Positions 7,717 to 16,839 of a stretch of 64,000 nucleotides of DNA are shown here, in pieces. The first letter of the stretch is position 1; every line of letters starts with the position of its first letter. The notes under the pieces were generated by a model, which saw only the letters and a program-made list of their open reading frames with translations, did not search any database and was not told the origin of the DNA. Where the stretch lies: contig NZ_AZAY01000011.1 in the NCBI RefSeq assembly GCF_001021165.1, forward strand, positions 1 through 64,000, written 5' to 3'. Position numbers and translations under genes: made by a program. Source of the DNA: Marinitoga sp. 1197. Its GTDB lineage: Bacteria; Thermotogota; Thermotogae; Petrotogales; Petrotogaceae.

Positions 7717-9903
7717 ATGCTAAAGATAATGAAGTATTTAAAGCCATATAGTTTATATTTAATATTAGCGATAGCATTATTATATATTCAAGCGATGACT
7801 AATCTTGCATTGCCGGATTATATGTCAGATATAGTAAATGTTGGTATTCAACAAAGCGGTATAGAAGATACCTTACCAAAAGCGCTTTCTAATACAACTA
7901 TGAAAAGATTATTTATGTTTATGGATAAAGCAGAAAAAGAACTTGTTTTAAAATATTATGCATACATAAAAAAAGGAAGTAATGAATATATATCACAATA
8001 TCCATTATTAGAAAAAGAGGATATTTATGTAAAGAAAAATTTTTCTAATGATTCAAATCTGGAAAAAATATTTGCTAAATCATTTATTGCAGTAAATGCA
8101 ATAGAAAGAGGAGAAACAGAAGGTTTAAAAATAAATAAAAATTCAAAATTGGATATATTTAAATTATTGATATTTTTGCCTTTAAATAAAAGAATTGATT
8201 TTGCAAATAACATATATGAAAAAATAAATATATTAGGGGATGAGATGGTAAAACAATTCCTTATTCAGTCAGTGAAAACAGAATATGAGAAATTAGGAAT
8301 AGATTTATATAATTCTCAAAAGAAATATATATTAAAAACAGGGGTATGGATGCTATTAGTGACATTAATTGGTGTCATAAGTGCTATAATTGTTGGATTG
8401 CTAGGTTCCAAAACAGCAGCAGGTTTAGCGAAGGATTTAAGAAAGAAAATTTTTTCAAAGGTGGAGAATTTTTCTGGAGAAGAAATGGATAAATTTTCAA
8501 CAGCTTCATTAATTACAAGAACCACAAATGATATCACTCAAATACAAAATTTAATGGTTATTTTAATTAGAATAGTGTTTTATGCACCAATACTTGCAGT
8601 TGGTGGTTTGATTAGAGCACTTGATAAAAGTCCATCTATGTCATGGATAATAGGGGTTGCAGTAATATCTTTATTGGTGTTTATAGGGACAATATTTGCA
8701 TTTGCATTGCCTAAATTTAAATTAATACAAAAATTAGTTGATAAGCTTAACCTTGTTTCAAGAGAAAGTTTAACAGGAATGATGGTTATAAGAGCATTTA
8801 ATACCCAAGAGAGAGAAAAAAAGAGATTCGATGAAGTAAATAAAGAGTTGACAAAAACAAATTTATTTGTAAACAGATTGATGGCTTTTTTGATGCCTGC
8901 AATGTTATTTGTTATGAATGGAACAATGTTATTGATTGTATGGGTAGGAGCACATAAGATAGATAATTTCAACTTACAGGTTGGAGATATGATGGCATTT
9001 ATACAATATGCAATGCAAATAATATTTTCATTTTTAATGATGGCAATGATATTCATTTTATTTCCAAGAGCTTCGGTTTCTGCATCGCGTGTTGCGGAGG
9101 TTTTAGAAGTAGAACCGACAATAGTGGATCCTGAAAAACCTAAAAATATTAAAAAAACAAATGGTAAAATAGAATTTAAAAATGTATATTTTAAATATCC
9201 AGGCGGAGAAGATTATGCATTAAAAAATATAACCTTTACGGCAATGCCAGGTCAAACAACAGCTATTATTGGCTCTACCGGTTCAGGGAAATCAACACTT
9301 ATTAATTTAATTCCAAGATTTTATGATGTTGATAAGGGACAGGTTTTAATAGATGATATAGATGTAAGAGAATTAACTCAAAATGAGTTAAGAAAATATA
9401 TAGGGTATGTTCCTCAAAAATCTGTTTTGTTTAGTGGAACTATTGAATCAAACATAAAATATGGAAATGAAAATTTAACAGATGAAGAAATGGAAAAAGT
9501 TGCAGATGTATCAGAGTCTCTAGAGTTTATTAATAAGCTACCAAAGCGATTTAAAGAAGAAGTTTCTCAAGAAGGTAAGAATTTTTCTGGTGGTCAAAAA
9601 CAGAGATTATCTATAGCAAGAGCACTTGCAAAAAAGCCTAAAATTTTAATTTTTGATGATAGTTTTTCTGCGCTTGATTTTAAGACAGATTTATCTGTTA
9701 GAAAAAAGATGAAAGAATATACTAAAAATAGCACTATAATAATAGTTGCTCAAAGAATATCTACAATTATGAATGCTGAACAAATTATTGTATTAGATGA
9801 AGGTGAAATAGTTGGTAAAGGAACACATGAGGAATTAATGAAAACATGTTCAACATATAGAGAAATAGCTTATTCTCAGTTATCAGAGGAGGAGTTAGCA
9901 TGA
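7717..9903 (+). CDS. Heterodimeric ABC exporter, subunit with degenerate Walker B
   Basis: Half-transporter with an N-terminal exporter membrane domain and a C-terminal nucleotide-binding domain. Walker A is GSTGSGKS (519-526), the signature is FSGGQ, and Walker B ends LIFDDSF with Asp at 648 where the catalytic Glu is expected. This subunit therefore contributes the Walker motifs of the inactive site and a good signature to the active one, as in TM287/TM288 of Thermotoga maritima. At 728 residues it is about 150 longer than usual. The excess lies between the first membrane helix (about 10-28) and the second (about 209-230), which predicts a large external domain. It overlaps the partner gene by 4 bp. 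Confidence 0.93.
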   Translation: MLKIMKYLKPYSLYLILAIALLYIQAMTNLALPDYMSDIVNVGIQQSGIEDTLPKALSNTTMKRLFMFMDKAEKELVLKYYAYIKKGSNEYISQYPLLEKEDIYVKKNFSNDSNLEKIFAKSFIAVNAIERGETEGLKINKNSKLDIFKLLIFLPLNKRIDFANNIYEKINILGDEMVKQFLIQSVKTEYEKLGIDLYNSQKKYILKTGVWMLLVTLIGVISAIIVGLLGSKTAAGLAKDLRKKIFSKVENFSGEEMDKFSTASLITRTTNDITQIQNLMVILIRIVFYAPILAVGGLIRALDKSPSMSWIIGVAVISLLVFIGTIFAFALPKFKLIQKLVDKLNLVSRESLTGMMVIRAFNTQEREKKRFDEVNKELTKTNLFVNRLMAFLMPAMLFVMNGTMLLIVWVGAHKIDNFNLQVGDMMAFIQYAMQIIFSFLMMAMIFILFPRASVSASRVAEVLEVEPTIVDPEKPKNIKKTNGKIEFKNVYFKYPGGEDYALKNITFTAMPGQTTAIIGSTGSGKSTLINLIPRFYDVDKGQVLIDDIDVRELTQNELRKYIGYVPQKSVLFSGTIESNIKYGNENLTDEEMEKVADVSESLEFINKLPKRFKEEVSQEGKNFSGGQKQRLSIARALAKKPKILIFDDSFSALDFKTDLSVRKKMKEYTKNSTIIIVAQRISTIMNAEQIIVLDEGEIVGKGTHEELMKTCSTYREIAYSQLSEEELA

Positions 9904-11744
9904 GCAAAGAGCAAAGAGAAAATAGAGGACCAGGTGGAGGTCCAATGATGCGTGGACCTGTTGAAAAGGCAAAGGATTTTAAAGGTACAATGAAAAGATT
10001 AATAGCATATTTGAATCAATATAAATGGACATTGTTAATATCAATACTCTTTGCTATGGCCAGTGCAATTTTTTCTATAGTAGGACCTAAAATTCTTGGA
10101 AAGGTTACCACGAAAATATTTGAAGGTGTTATGGGAAAAATAATGGGTAAGGCAGGAATAGATTTTTCATATATAGCAAATACAATGATAATACTTCTTG
10201 GCATATATGTATTAAGTGCTTTGTTTGGATATATTCAGGGATGGCTTATGTCAGGAATTTCTATGAAAGTAACATATAATTTAAGAAAAGAGATTATGGA
10301 AAAAATCCACAAAATGCCTTTGAAATATTTTGATGGTACAAATCATGGTGAAATATTGTCGAAAATTACAAATGATGTAGATACAATAACACAAACATTA
10401 AATCAAAGTTTATCTCAAATTATTACTTCAATCACAATGATTATTGGTGTTGTAATAATGATGATAACTATTAGTTGGCAAATGACTTTAATAGCATTAA
10501 TAGTTTTGCCTATATCTGCTGGGTTAATGATGTTTATTATAAAACATTCTCAAAAATATTTTAAAAAAAGACAAGAATATCTTGGGCATGTTAATGGGCA
10601 CGTAGAAGAAATGTATGGTGGGCATGTTATTGTAAAAGCTTTTAATGGTGAAGAGAAAAGTATAAAAAAGTTTAATATTATGAATGATGAGTTATATAAG
10701 TCCGAATGGAAGTCTCAATTTTTATCAAGTATGATGATGCCTATAATGAATTTTGTAGGAAATCTTGGATATGTAATAGTTGCAGTAATGGGAGGTTGGT
10801 TTGTAGTAAAAAGGATAATAGAGGTTGGAGACATACAAGCTTTTATACAATATATGAGGTCATTTACACAGCCAATAGCTCAAGTTGCAAATATTTCTAA
10901 TATATTCCAGCAAACAGCAGCTTCAGCAGAACGTGTTTTTGAATTTTTGGATAAAGAAGAAGAAATAGAAGATAAAAAAACAACGATAGATTTAAAGAAA
11001 ATAAAAGGAAAGGTAGAGTTTAGAAATGTGAAATTTGGATACAATCCGAAAAAAATAGTAATAAAGAACTTTTCGGAAATTATTCATCCTGGACAGACTG
11101 TGGCAATAGTAGGTCCAACAGGTGCTGGAAAAACAACTTTAGTAAAATTATTAATGCGATTTTATGATGTAAATGATGGAGCAATTTTAATAGATGATTA
11201 TGATATTCGAGAATTTTCAAGATATGATTTAAGATCATTATTTGGAATGGTGTTACAGGATACATGGTTATTTAATGGAACTATAATGGAAAATATTAGA
11301 TATGGAAAATTAGATGCAACGGATGAGGAAGTTATAGAAGCTGCAAAAATGGCACATGTAGATAGTTTTGTTCACGCTTTACCTGGGGGATATAATATGG
11401 TTATTAATGAAGAAATAAATAATATTTCTCAAGGAGAAAAGCAGTTAATTACTATTGCTAGAGCCTTTTTAGCCAATCCTAAAATTTTAATTTTAGATGA
11501 AGCTACAAGTTCTGTTGATACAAGAACAGAATTAAAGGTGCAACAGGCTATGGAGAGGTTAATGAAAAACAGAACAAGTTTTGTTATTGCACACAGATTA
11601 TCAACAATAAAAAAAGCAGATTTAATTATTGTAATGAATGAAGGAGATGTTATAGAACAAGGAACGCATGAAGAATTACTAAAGAAAAATGGATTTTATG
11701 CTAATATGTATAATTCACAATTCGAAATTGTAGGGAATTTTTAA
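9900..11744 (+). CDS. Heterodimeric ABC exporter, subunit with catalytic Glu
   Basis: Partner half-transporter of 614 residues. A Gly/Pro/Met-rich N-terminal extension (about 25 residues) precedes six membrane helices. The nucleotide-binding domain has Walker A GPTGAGKT (405-412) and Walker B LILDEATSS with a normal Glu at 534. Its signature is degenerate (ISQGE instead of LSGGQ). Pairing with the upstream subunit gives one active and one inactive ATP site, the classical asymmetric exporter layout. Probable function is export of drugs or lipophilic compounds under MarR control. The gene ends the operon; no strong hairpin is visible in the 120 bases downstream. Confidence 0.93.
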   Translation: MSKEQRENRGPGGGPMMRGPVEKAKDFKGTMKRLIAYLNQYKWTLLISILFAMASAIFSIVGPKILGKVTTKIFEGVMGKIMGKAGIDFSYIANTMIILLGIYVLSALFGYIQGWLMSGISMKVTYNLRKEIMEKIHKMPLKYFDGTNHGEILSKITNDVDTITQTLNQSLSQIITSITMIIGVVIMMITISWQMTLIALIVLPISAGLMMFIIKHSQKYFKKRQEYLGHVNGHVEEMYGGHVIVKAFNGEEKSIKKFNIMNDELYKSEWKSQFLSSMMMPIMNFVGNLGYVIVAVMGGWFVVKRIIEVGDIQAFIQYMRSFTQPIAQVANISNIFQQTAASAERVFEFLDKEEEIEDKKTTIDLKKIKGKVEFRNVKFGYNPKKIVIKNFSEIIHPGQTVAIVGPTGAGKTTLVKLLMRFYDVNDGAILIDDYDIREFSRYDLRSLFGMVLQDTWLFNGTIMENIRYGKLDATDEEVIEAAKMAHVDSFVHALPGGYNMVINEEINNISQGEKQLITIARAFLANPKILILDEATSSVDTRTELKVQQAMERLMKNRTSFVIAHRLSTIKKADLIIVMNEGDVIEQGTHEELLKKNGFYANMYNSQFEIVGNF

Positions 11745-11810
11745 ATGAAAAATAAGCTGTTTTACTTTTTAAACACGGTAATTTTATAATTAGTCAATAT
11801 ATTTAAACTT

Positions 11811-12754
<944 letters not shown>

Positions 12755-12768
12755 AAGGGGGCTAAACT

Positions 12769-13044
12769 ATGGAAAAACGCCTAAAGTTTTTTCCAGCAAT
12801 TAAACAACGAACAGCAGCACAGATAAAAAGTATTTCTGTTTCATTTGTTGTTATTTCATTTTTAGCAATATTAATGGTAGGATTCATTGTCGCTACATTA
12901 AATTTCGGTAACAGAATACAAACTTTAAAAAATAATGTATCCAGTTTGAATTCAAGAATTTCGGATTATCATACGAAGATTCAAACTGTAACCACCGAAT
13001 TAGAATTTTATAAGCAAACGCTTATCATAATGGAGGAAGAATGA
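12769..13044 (+). CDS. FtsL-like division protein
   Basis: Small bitopic protein of 91 residues. A basic cytoplasmic N-terminus (about 1-22) is followed by one transmembrane helix (about 24-46) and an extracytoplasmic coiled coil rich in heptad hydrophobics (about 50-88). This topology and its position between rsmH and the penicillin-binding protein match FtsL, which helps recruit the septal synthase. Sequence conservation in FtsL is low, so the call rests on topology and context. GGGGG precedes the start. The gene ends 4 bp before the next start. Confidence 0.75.
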   Translation: MEKRLKFFPAIKQRTAAQIKSISVSFVVISFLAILMVGFIVATLNFGNRIQTLKNNVSSLNSRISDYHTKIQTVTTELEFYKQTLIIMEEE

Positions 13045-13048
13045 TTTT

Positions 13049-14749
13049 GTGCTACGTAACCGTTTAACTTTACTCATTATAGTATTTCTATATATCTTTT
13101 TAATTTCCTATGTTTTATTTTTAAAACCTTATAGTTTGAATGAAAATTATAAAATAAATGAAAGTAACAAAAAATTAGCGACCTTATTAGATAAAGAAGG
13201 TCGTATTATTGCTGTTGACAAAACTATTTATGAGGTATGGTTGGACTTAAAAACTATAAGAAAAAGAAATAAATTAGAAAAATTAAAACCTCAACTGAAA
13301 CGTTTTTTAAATGAAAATGACTTTAACAAATCATTTATATTACTTGGAAAATTTGAAGATATATTAGAACTAAAAACCTATATCCCAGGCAACATTTTAA
13401 AATATTCAAGAATATATAAAACATATGAAAGAAATTATAATTCTTCATATGATTTGAGAAAAAATATTGGTGAAATAGGGAAAACTGAATATGGCATAGA
13501 ACCGTATCTATATAAAAAAGGGTTTTTAAGCACACAAAGTATTCAATTATCTTTGGATCTAAAAATGCAAAAAATTGCTTATGAAGAACTTTCAAAAATG
13601 ATTTCAGAGCAAAATGCCGAAGGTGGAACTGTAATAATAATGGAAACAAGAACAGGAAAAATCAGAGCAGTGGTTTCACATTATCCATGGAATATGGCGT
13701 TTATGGGATATATAGAACCAGGTTCCACAATGAAACCTATAATATATTCCATAGCTCTTGAAGAAGGATTGATCTCTCCGTATCAAAAATTCACATTATC
13801 TCCATCCATTTCACCTGTAGATGGTATTAATTTTACAATAAGCGAAGTTGAAGGTCATTCTTTTAATAATATTGATGCAAAGGATGCAATTGCTTATTCA
13901 TCTAATGTTGCGGCTGTAAAAGTAATGAAAAAAATAATGGAAAATTTTTCCAATGAATGGTTATATAACAAACTTGATCAAATGGGCTTTGGAAAAAAAA
14001 CTGGTATAGAATTCAGCAAAGAAATTAATGGGGTTTTTACCAAACCTGATAATTGGTATAAAATTACACCTTATCAAATTGCAATTGGTCAGGGGATTGG
14101 AGTTACACCCATACAATTAGTCTCAATATTTAACATTTTTGCAAATAACGGGAAATATGTAAAACCCACATTTTTAGAAAAAAATAAATCAAAAAGTTTT
14201 CAGGTTTTTTCTCCTGAAATTGCAAATTTAATGAAAGATTGGTTAAGATATACTATGCTTAAAGGTACTGCCAGAAAAGCTTATAAACCCGGTGTTTTAA
14301 TTGCTGGTAAAACAGGAACTGCGCAAAAAGCTATATCTGGAAAAGGTTATTCAGATAGATATTATTCACTATTTGTAGGATTCTTTCCTGCATCAAAACC
14401 CAAATATACTATTGTTTCTATTATCGATGATCCTAAAAAGGAATATTACGGTGGTGAAGTTGCTGCCCCTGTAGCAACAAATATTTTTTATAGATTAGAA
14501 GATTTTAAATATTCAAACAAATTCCAAATAGTTGAAAATTATCTTCCAAATCTTAAAAACATGACTCTAACAGAAGCTTTGTTTATTTTAAAAACTCTCG
14601 GTATCAATGAAAAAAAAGTGATATTATATGGAAATGGCAATTATGTTGTAAGGCAAATTCCTGATATTTCTTATAATATAAAAGATATTGATTTTGTAAT
14701 ATTATACTTAGGAGATGAAAAAAATGAAAAAAATACTGATATTCGGTGA
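13049..14749 (+). CDS. Penicillin-binding protein transpeptidase, FtsI/PBP2 class, with PASTA-like tail
   Basis: Class B PBP that cross-links peptidoglycan, probably at the septum. One N-terminal membrane helix (about 5-25) leads to a dimerisation domain and then the transpeptidase with all three catalytic motifs: S226-T-M-K229, S284-S-N286 and K421-T-G. The last 45 residues (YLPNLKNMTLTEALFILK onward) look like a single PASTA domain. The start is GTG at 13049, preceded by GGAGGA. At 566 residues it is of normal length. Position after rsmH and ftsL supports FtsI over an elongation PBP2. The 3' end overlaps the holA gene. Confidence 0.9.
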   Translation: MLRNRLTLLIIVFLYIFLISYVLFLKPYSLNENYKINESNKKLATLLDKEGRIIAVDKTIYEVWLDLKTIRKRNKLEKLKPQLKRFLNENDFNKSFILLGKFEDILELKTYIPGNILKYSRIYKTYERNYNSSYDLRKNIGEIGKTEYGIEPYLYKKGFLSTQSIQLSLDLKMQKIAYEELSKMISEQNAEGGTVIIMETRTGKIRAVVSHYPWNMAFMGYIEPGSTMKPIIYSIALEEGLISPYQKFTLSPSISPVDGINFTISEVEGHSFNNIDAKDAIAYSSNVAAVKVMKKIMENFSNEWLYNKLDQMGFGKKTGIEFSKEINGVFTKPDNWYKITPYQIAIGQGIGVTPIQLVSIFNIFANNGKYVKPTFLEKNKSKSFQVFSPEIANLMKDWLRYTMLKGTARKAYKPGVLIAGKTGTAQKAISGKGYSDRYYSLFVGFFPASKPKYTIVSIIDDPKKEYYGGEVAAPVATNIFYRLEDFKYSNKFQIVENYLPNLKNMTLTEALFILKTLGINEKKVILYGNGNYVVRQIPDISYNIKDIDFVILYLGDEKNEKNTDIR

Positions 14750-15686
14750 TTCTAAGATAAAAAAAGATATAGCATTAAAAAATTTCTATAATATTGAAAT
14801 TTCAAATATAAGCATTACTCCAGATTCACCTTCTCCTATCGATGAAATAAAAAATAATGTTTTATCTAATTCTTTGTTTGGAGATAAAAAAAATGTTATT
14901 ATAAAAGATTTTAATAAGTTTAATAAAAAAAATCAAAAAGAAATTTTAGATATTATAAACAACATATATTCTGAAAGTATAGAAAATCTTATTATATTAA
15001 ATAATACAAAAATAAAAGCAGACTTTGAGGAATTTATAGAATGTTCATTACCAAAACCCTGGGAAGATGAAAAATGGATAAAATATATAAAAGATATTGT
15101 CAGTTTTTTTGGAAAAAAAATTGAGGAAAATGCTATTTCATACATTTTAGAAACCTATGGTAATGATGACAATTATTTATTTGAAGAATTAAAGAAAACT
15201 GCCATATATTCTGATGAAGTTATAACATTAAATGACATAAAAGAAATCGGCACTACACATATAAATATTAATTTTGAAGAATTTTCATATCTTCTTTCAT
15301 CAAAAAGAAAAGAAGAAGTATTAAAAATGGCTAAAGATTTTTTATCTTCTCCAGATTTTAATATTATTTCTTTATTAGGTTATTTGTTTAAATACTTTTT
15401 TGACCTATATCGTGTTATAATTAATGTAGAACCAAAGAAAAAATTTAACTGGCCAGAAGTACAAAAAATTGCTCAATTAACAAATGTTTCAAAAATGCGC
15501 GTGAAAAAATTTTTGGGTGTAAAATTCAAAAATGAAAAGATATTTTATGCCAATCATACTCTTTTTTATAAGAAAAAAGATATTATGGATATTATTATAA
15601 AACTTGAAGAATATGATCGCATGGCTAAAATTGGCGAAAAAGGAAATTTGATATTATTAGATTTAATATATTATATTTGTGGGTGA
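14724..15686 (+). CDS. holA: DNA polymerase III delta subunit
   Basis: Clamp-loader subunit that opens the sliding clamp. Of about 320 residues, the first half is a divergent AAA-like domain (ILIFGDSKIKKD, then NSLFGDKKNVIIKDFNKF) and the second half is helical, with the family pattern LSSKRKEEVLKMAKDFL and LFKYFFDLYRVI. ATG 14724 has better spacing from the GGAG ribosome site than ATG 14715. Either start lies inside the 3' end of the pbp gene, an overlap of at least 26 bp. Sequence is weakly conserved in this family, so the call rests on overall pattern. Confidence 0.82.
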   Translation: MKKILIFGDSKIKKDIALKNFYNIEISNISITPDSPSPIDEIKNNVLSNSLFGDKKNVIIKDFNKFNKKNQKEILDIINNIYSESIENLIILNNTKIKADFEEFIECSLPKPWEDEKWIKYIKDIVSFFGKKIEENAISYILETYGNDDNYLFEELKKTAIYSDEVITLNDIKEIGTTHININFEEFSYLLSSKRKEEVLKMAKDFLSSPDFNIISLLGYLFKYFFDLYRVIINVEPKKKFNWPEVQKIAQLTNVSKMRVKKFLGVKFKNEKIFYANHTLFYKKKDIMDIIIKLEEYDRMAKIGEKGNLILLDLIYYICG

Positions 15687-15690
15687 TAAT

Positions 15691-16782
15691 ATGAGTCTGG
15701 GGAAAAGTATATATGAATTAACAAATTTATTTACTATTTATCGCTGGAATAATAGACCTGCGTTGTTGAGATTTACAGAAGCAGATAATGTTTTTCACAG
15801 TTTAATTCTGGACTTAATATCCATTGAATATTTAAATAAAAAGGGTTATAATCTGCCTATTTCTTCTAATATTAAAGCAAAAATATTCAAAGAACTACCA
15901 AAAATTATTCTGTCTGATGTTTCATTAGATACCAAAAAAAGGATATTAGAAAAAGATGAAAAAATGTGGAAAATGGTTCTGAAAAAAAGTTATGATGAAT
16001 TGAAAGAAAACAAAATTGTTCAATTTTTCGAATCTGATTATGACATAAAATTCAAAAAATATGCTCAATTCATTGATTTAATGGTTTCATTAAAAGAAAT
16101 GGAAATTAACAGTAGAATATTCCCAGAATATTTTGAAGGTCCAAAGCAGGAAACTGAAAAGAATTTGAGGAAATTGAGATTAAATTTGGAACATATAAAC
16201 GAATTGGAAAGTATATTAAATTATGTATTAAAAACCTCAACACGATTAACTACCATGTATAGATGGAATAAAAACCACAGAAATGTAAAAAGTTCTGTTT
16301 CATCTCATACTTTCATGGTGGTATCTACCGCAATTATATTTTATTATTTGGATAATAGGAATAATGATAAATTATTAGATGAAATAATTATTGCAAGTAT
16401 TTTGCACGATTTTCCAGAAGCATTTACTGGTGATGTTATAACTCCAACTAAAAAGAAAGTTAAAGGGCTTGAAAATATTATATCAACAATAGAAGAAGAG
16501 ATGATAGAAGAATGGCTAAAAAGGGATGAAGATACAATATTAATATTTGAACGATTTAAAAAGTACATGATAAATCCTTTTGATAATGAATATGGCCGAT
16601 ATGTTAGAGCTTCTGATCTTTTTAATGCCATGCTTGAATGTGCCATTGAAATAAAATCCGGAAATTCGCAAATATTATTTCGGGAGGCCTTTTTTAATAT
16701 GAAAAAGGAATTAAAACAATTTAATTTTGATTTTATATATGAATTGATTGATGAAATTGAAAAGTTGACTTTTTTTAACTAA
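15691..16782 (+). CDS. HD-domain hydrolase with tandem halves (YfbR-like)
   Basis: Of the 363 residues, the C-terminal half carries the metal-binding pattern of 5'-deoxynucleotidase-like HD enzymes: VSSHTFMVVS, then SILHDFPEAFTGDVITPTKKK. The N-terminal half begins with a similar phrase (YRWNNRPALLRFTEADNVFHS) that reappears as TTMYRWNKNHRNVKSSVSSH in the second half. It seems to be a degenerate copy of the same fold without the HD pair. The expected activity is dephosphorylation of deoxynucleoside monophosphates. ATG 15691 follows a GGGTGAT ribosome site and overlaps the N-terminus-extending GTG at 15679, which I reject. The previous gene ends 4 bases upstream. Confidence 0.78.
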   Translation: MSLGKSIYELTNLFTIYRWNNRPALLRFTEADNVFHSLILDLISIEYLNKKGYNLPISSNIKAKIFKELPKIILSDVSLDTKKRILEKDEKMWKMVLKKSYDELKENKIVQFFESDYDIKFKKYAQFIDLMVSLKEMEINSRIFPEYFEGPKQETEKNLRKLRLNLEHINELESILNYVLKTSTRLTTMYRWNKNHRNVKSSVSSHTFMVVSTAIIFYYLDNRNNDKLLDEIIIASILHDFPEAFTGDVITPTKKKVKGLENIISTIEEEMIEEWLKRDEDTILIFERFKKYMINPFDNEYGRYVRASDLFNAMLECAIEIKSGNSQILFREAFFNMKKELKQFNFDFIYELIDEIEKLTFFN

Positions 16783-16839
16783 ATCCCCTATAAAATTTTT
16801 TAATATAAATATGCATTTCATCAAAAAAGGGGGGGTATT

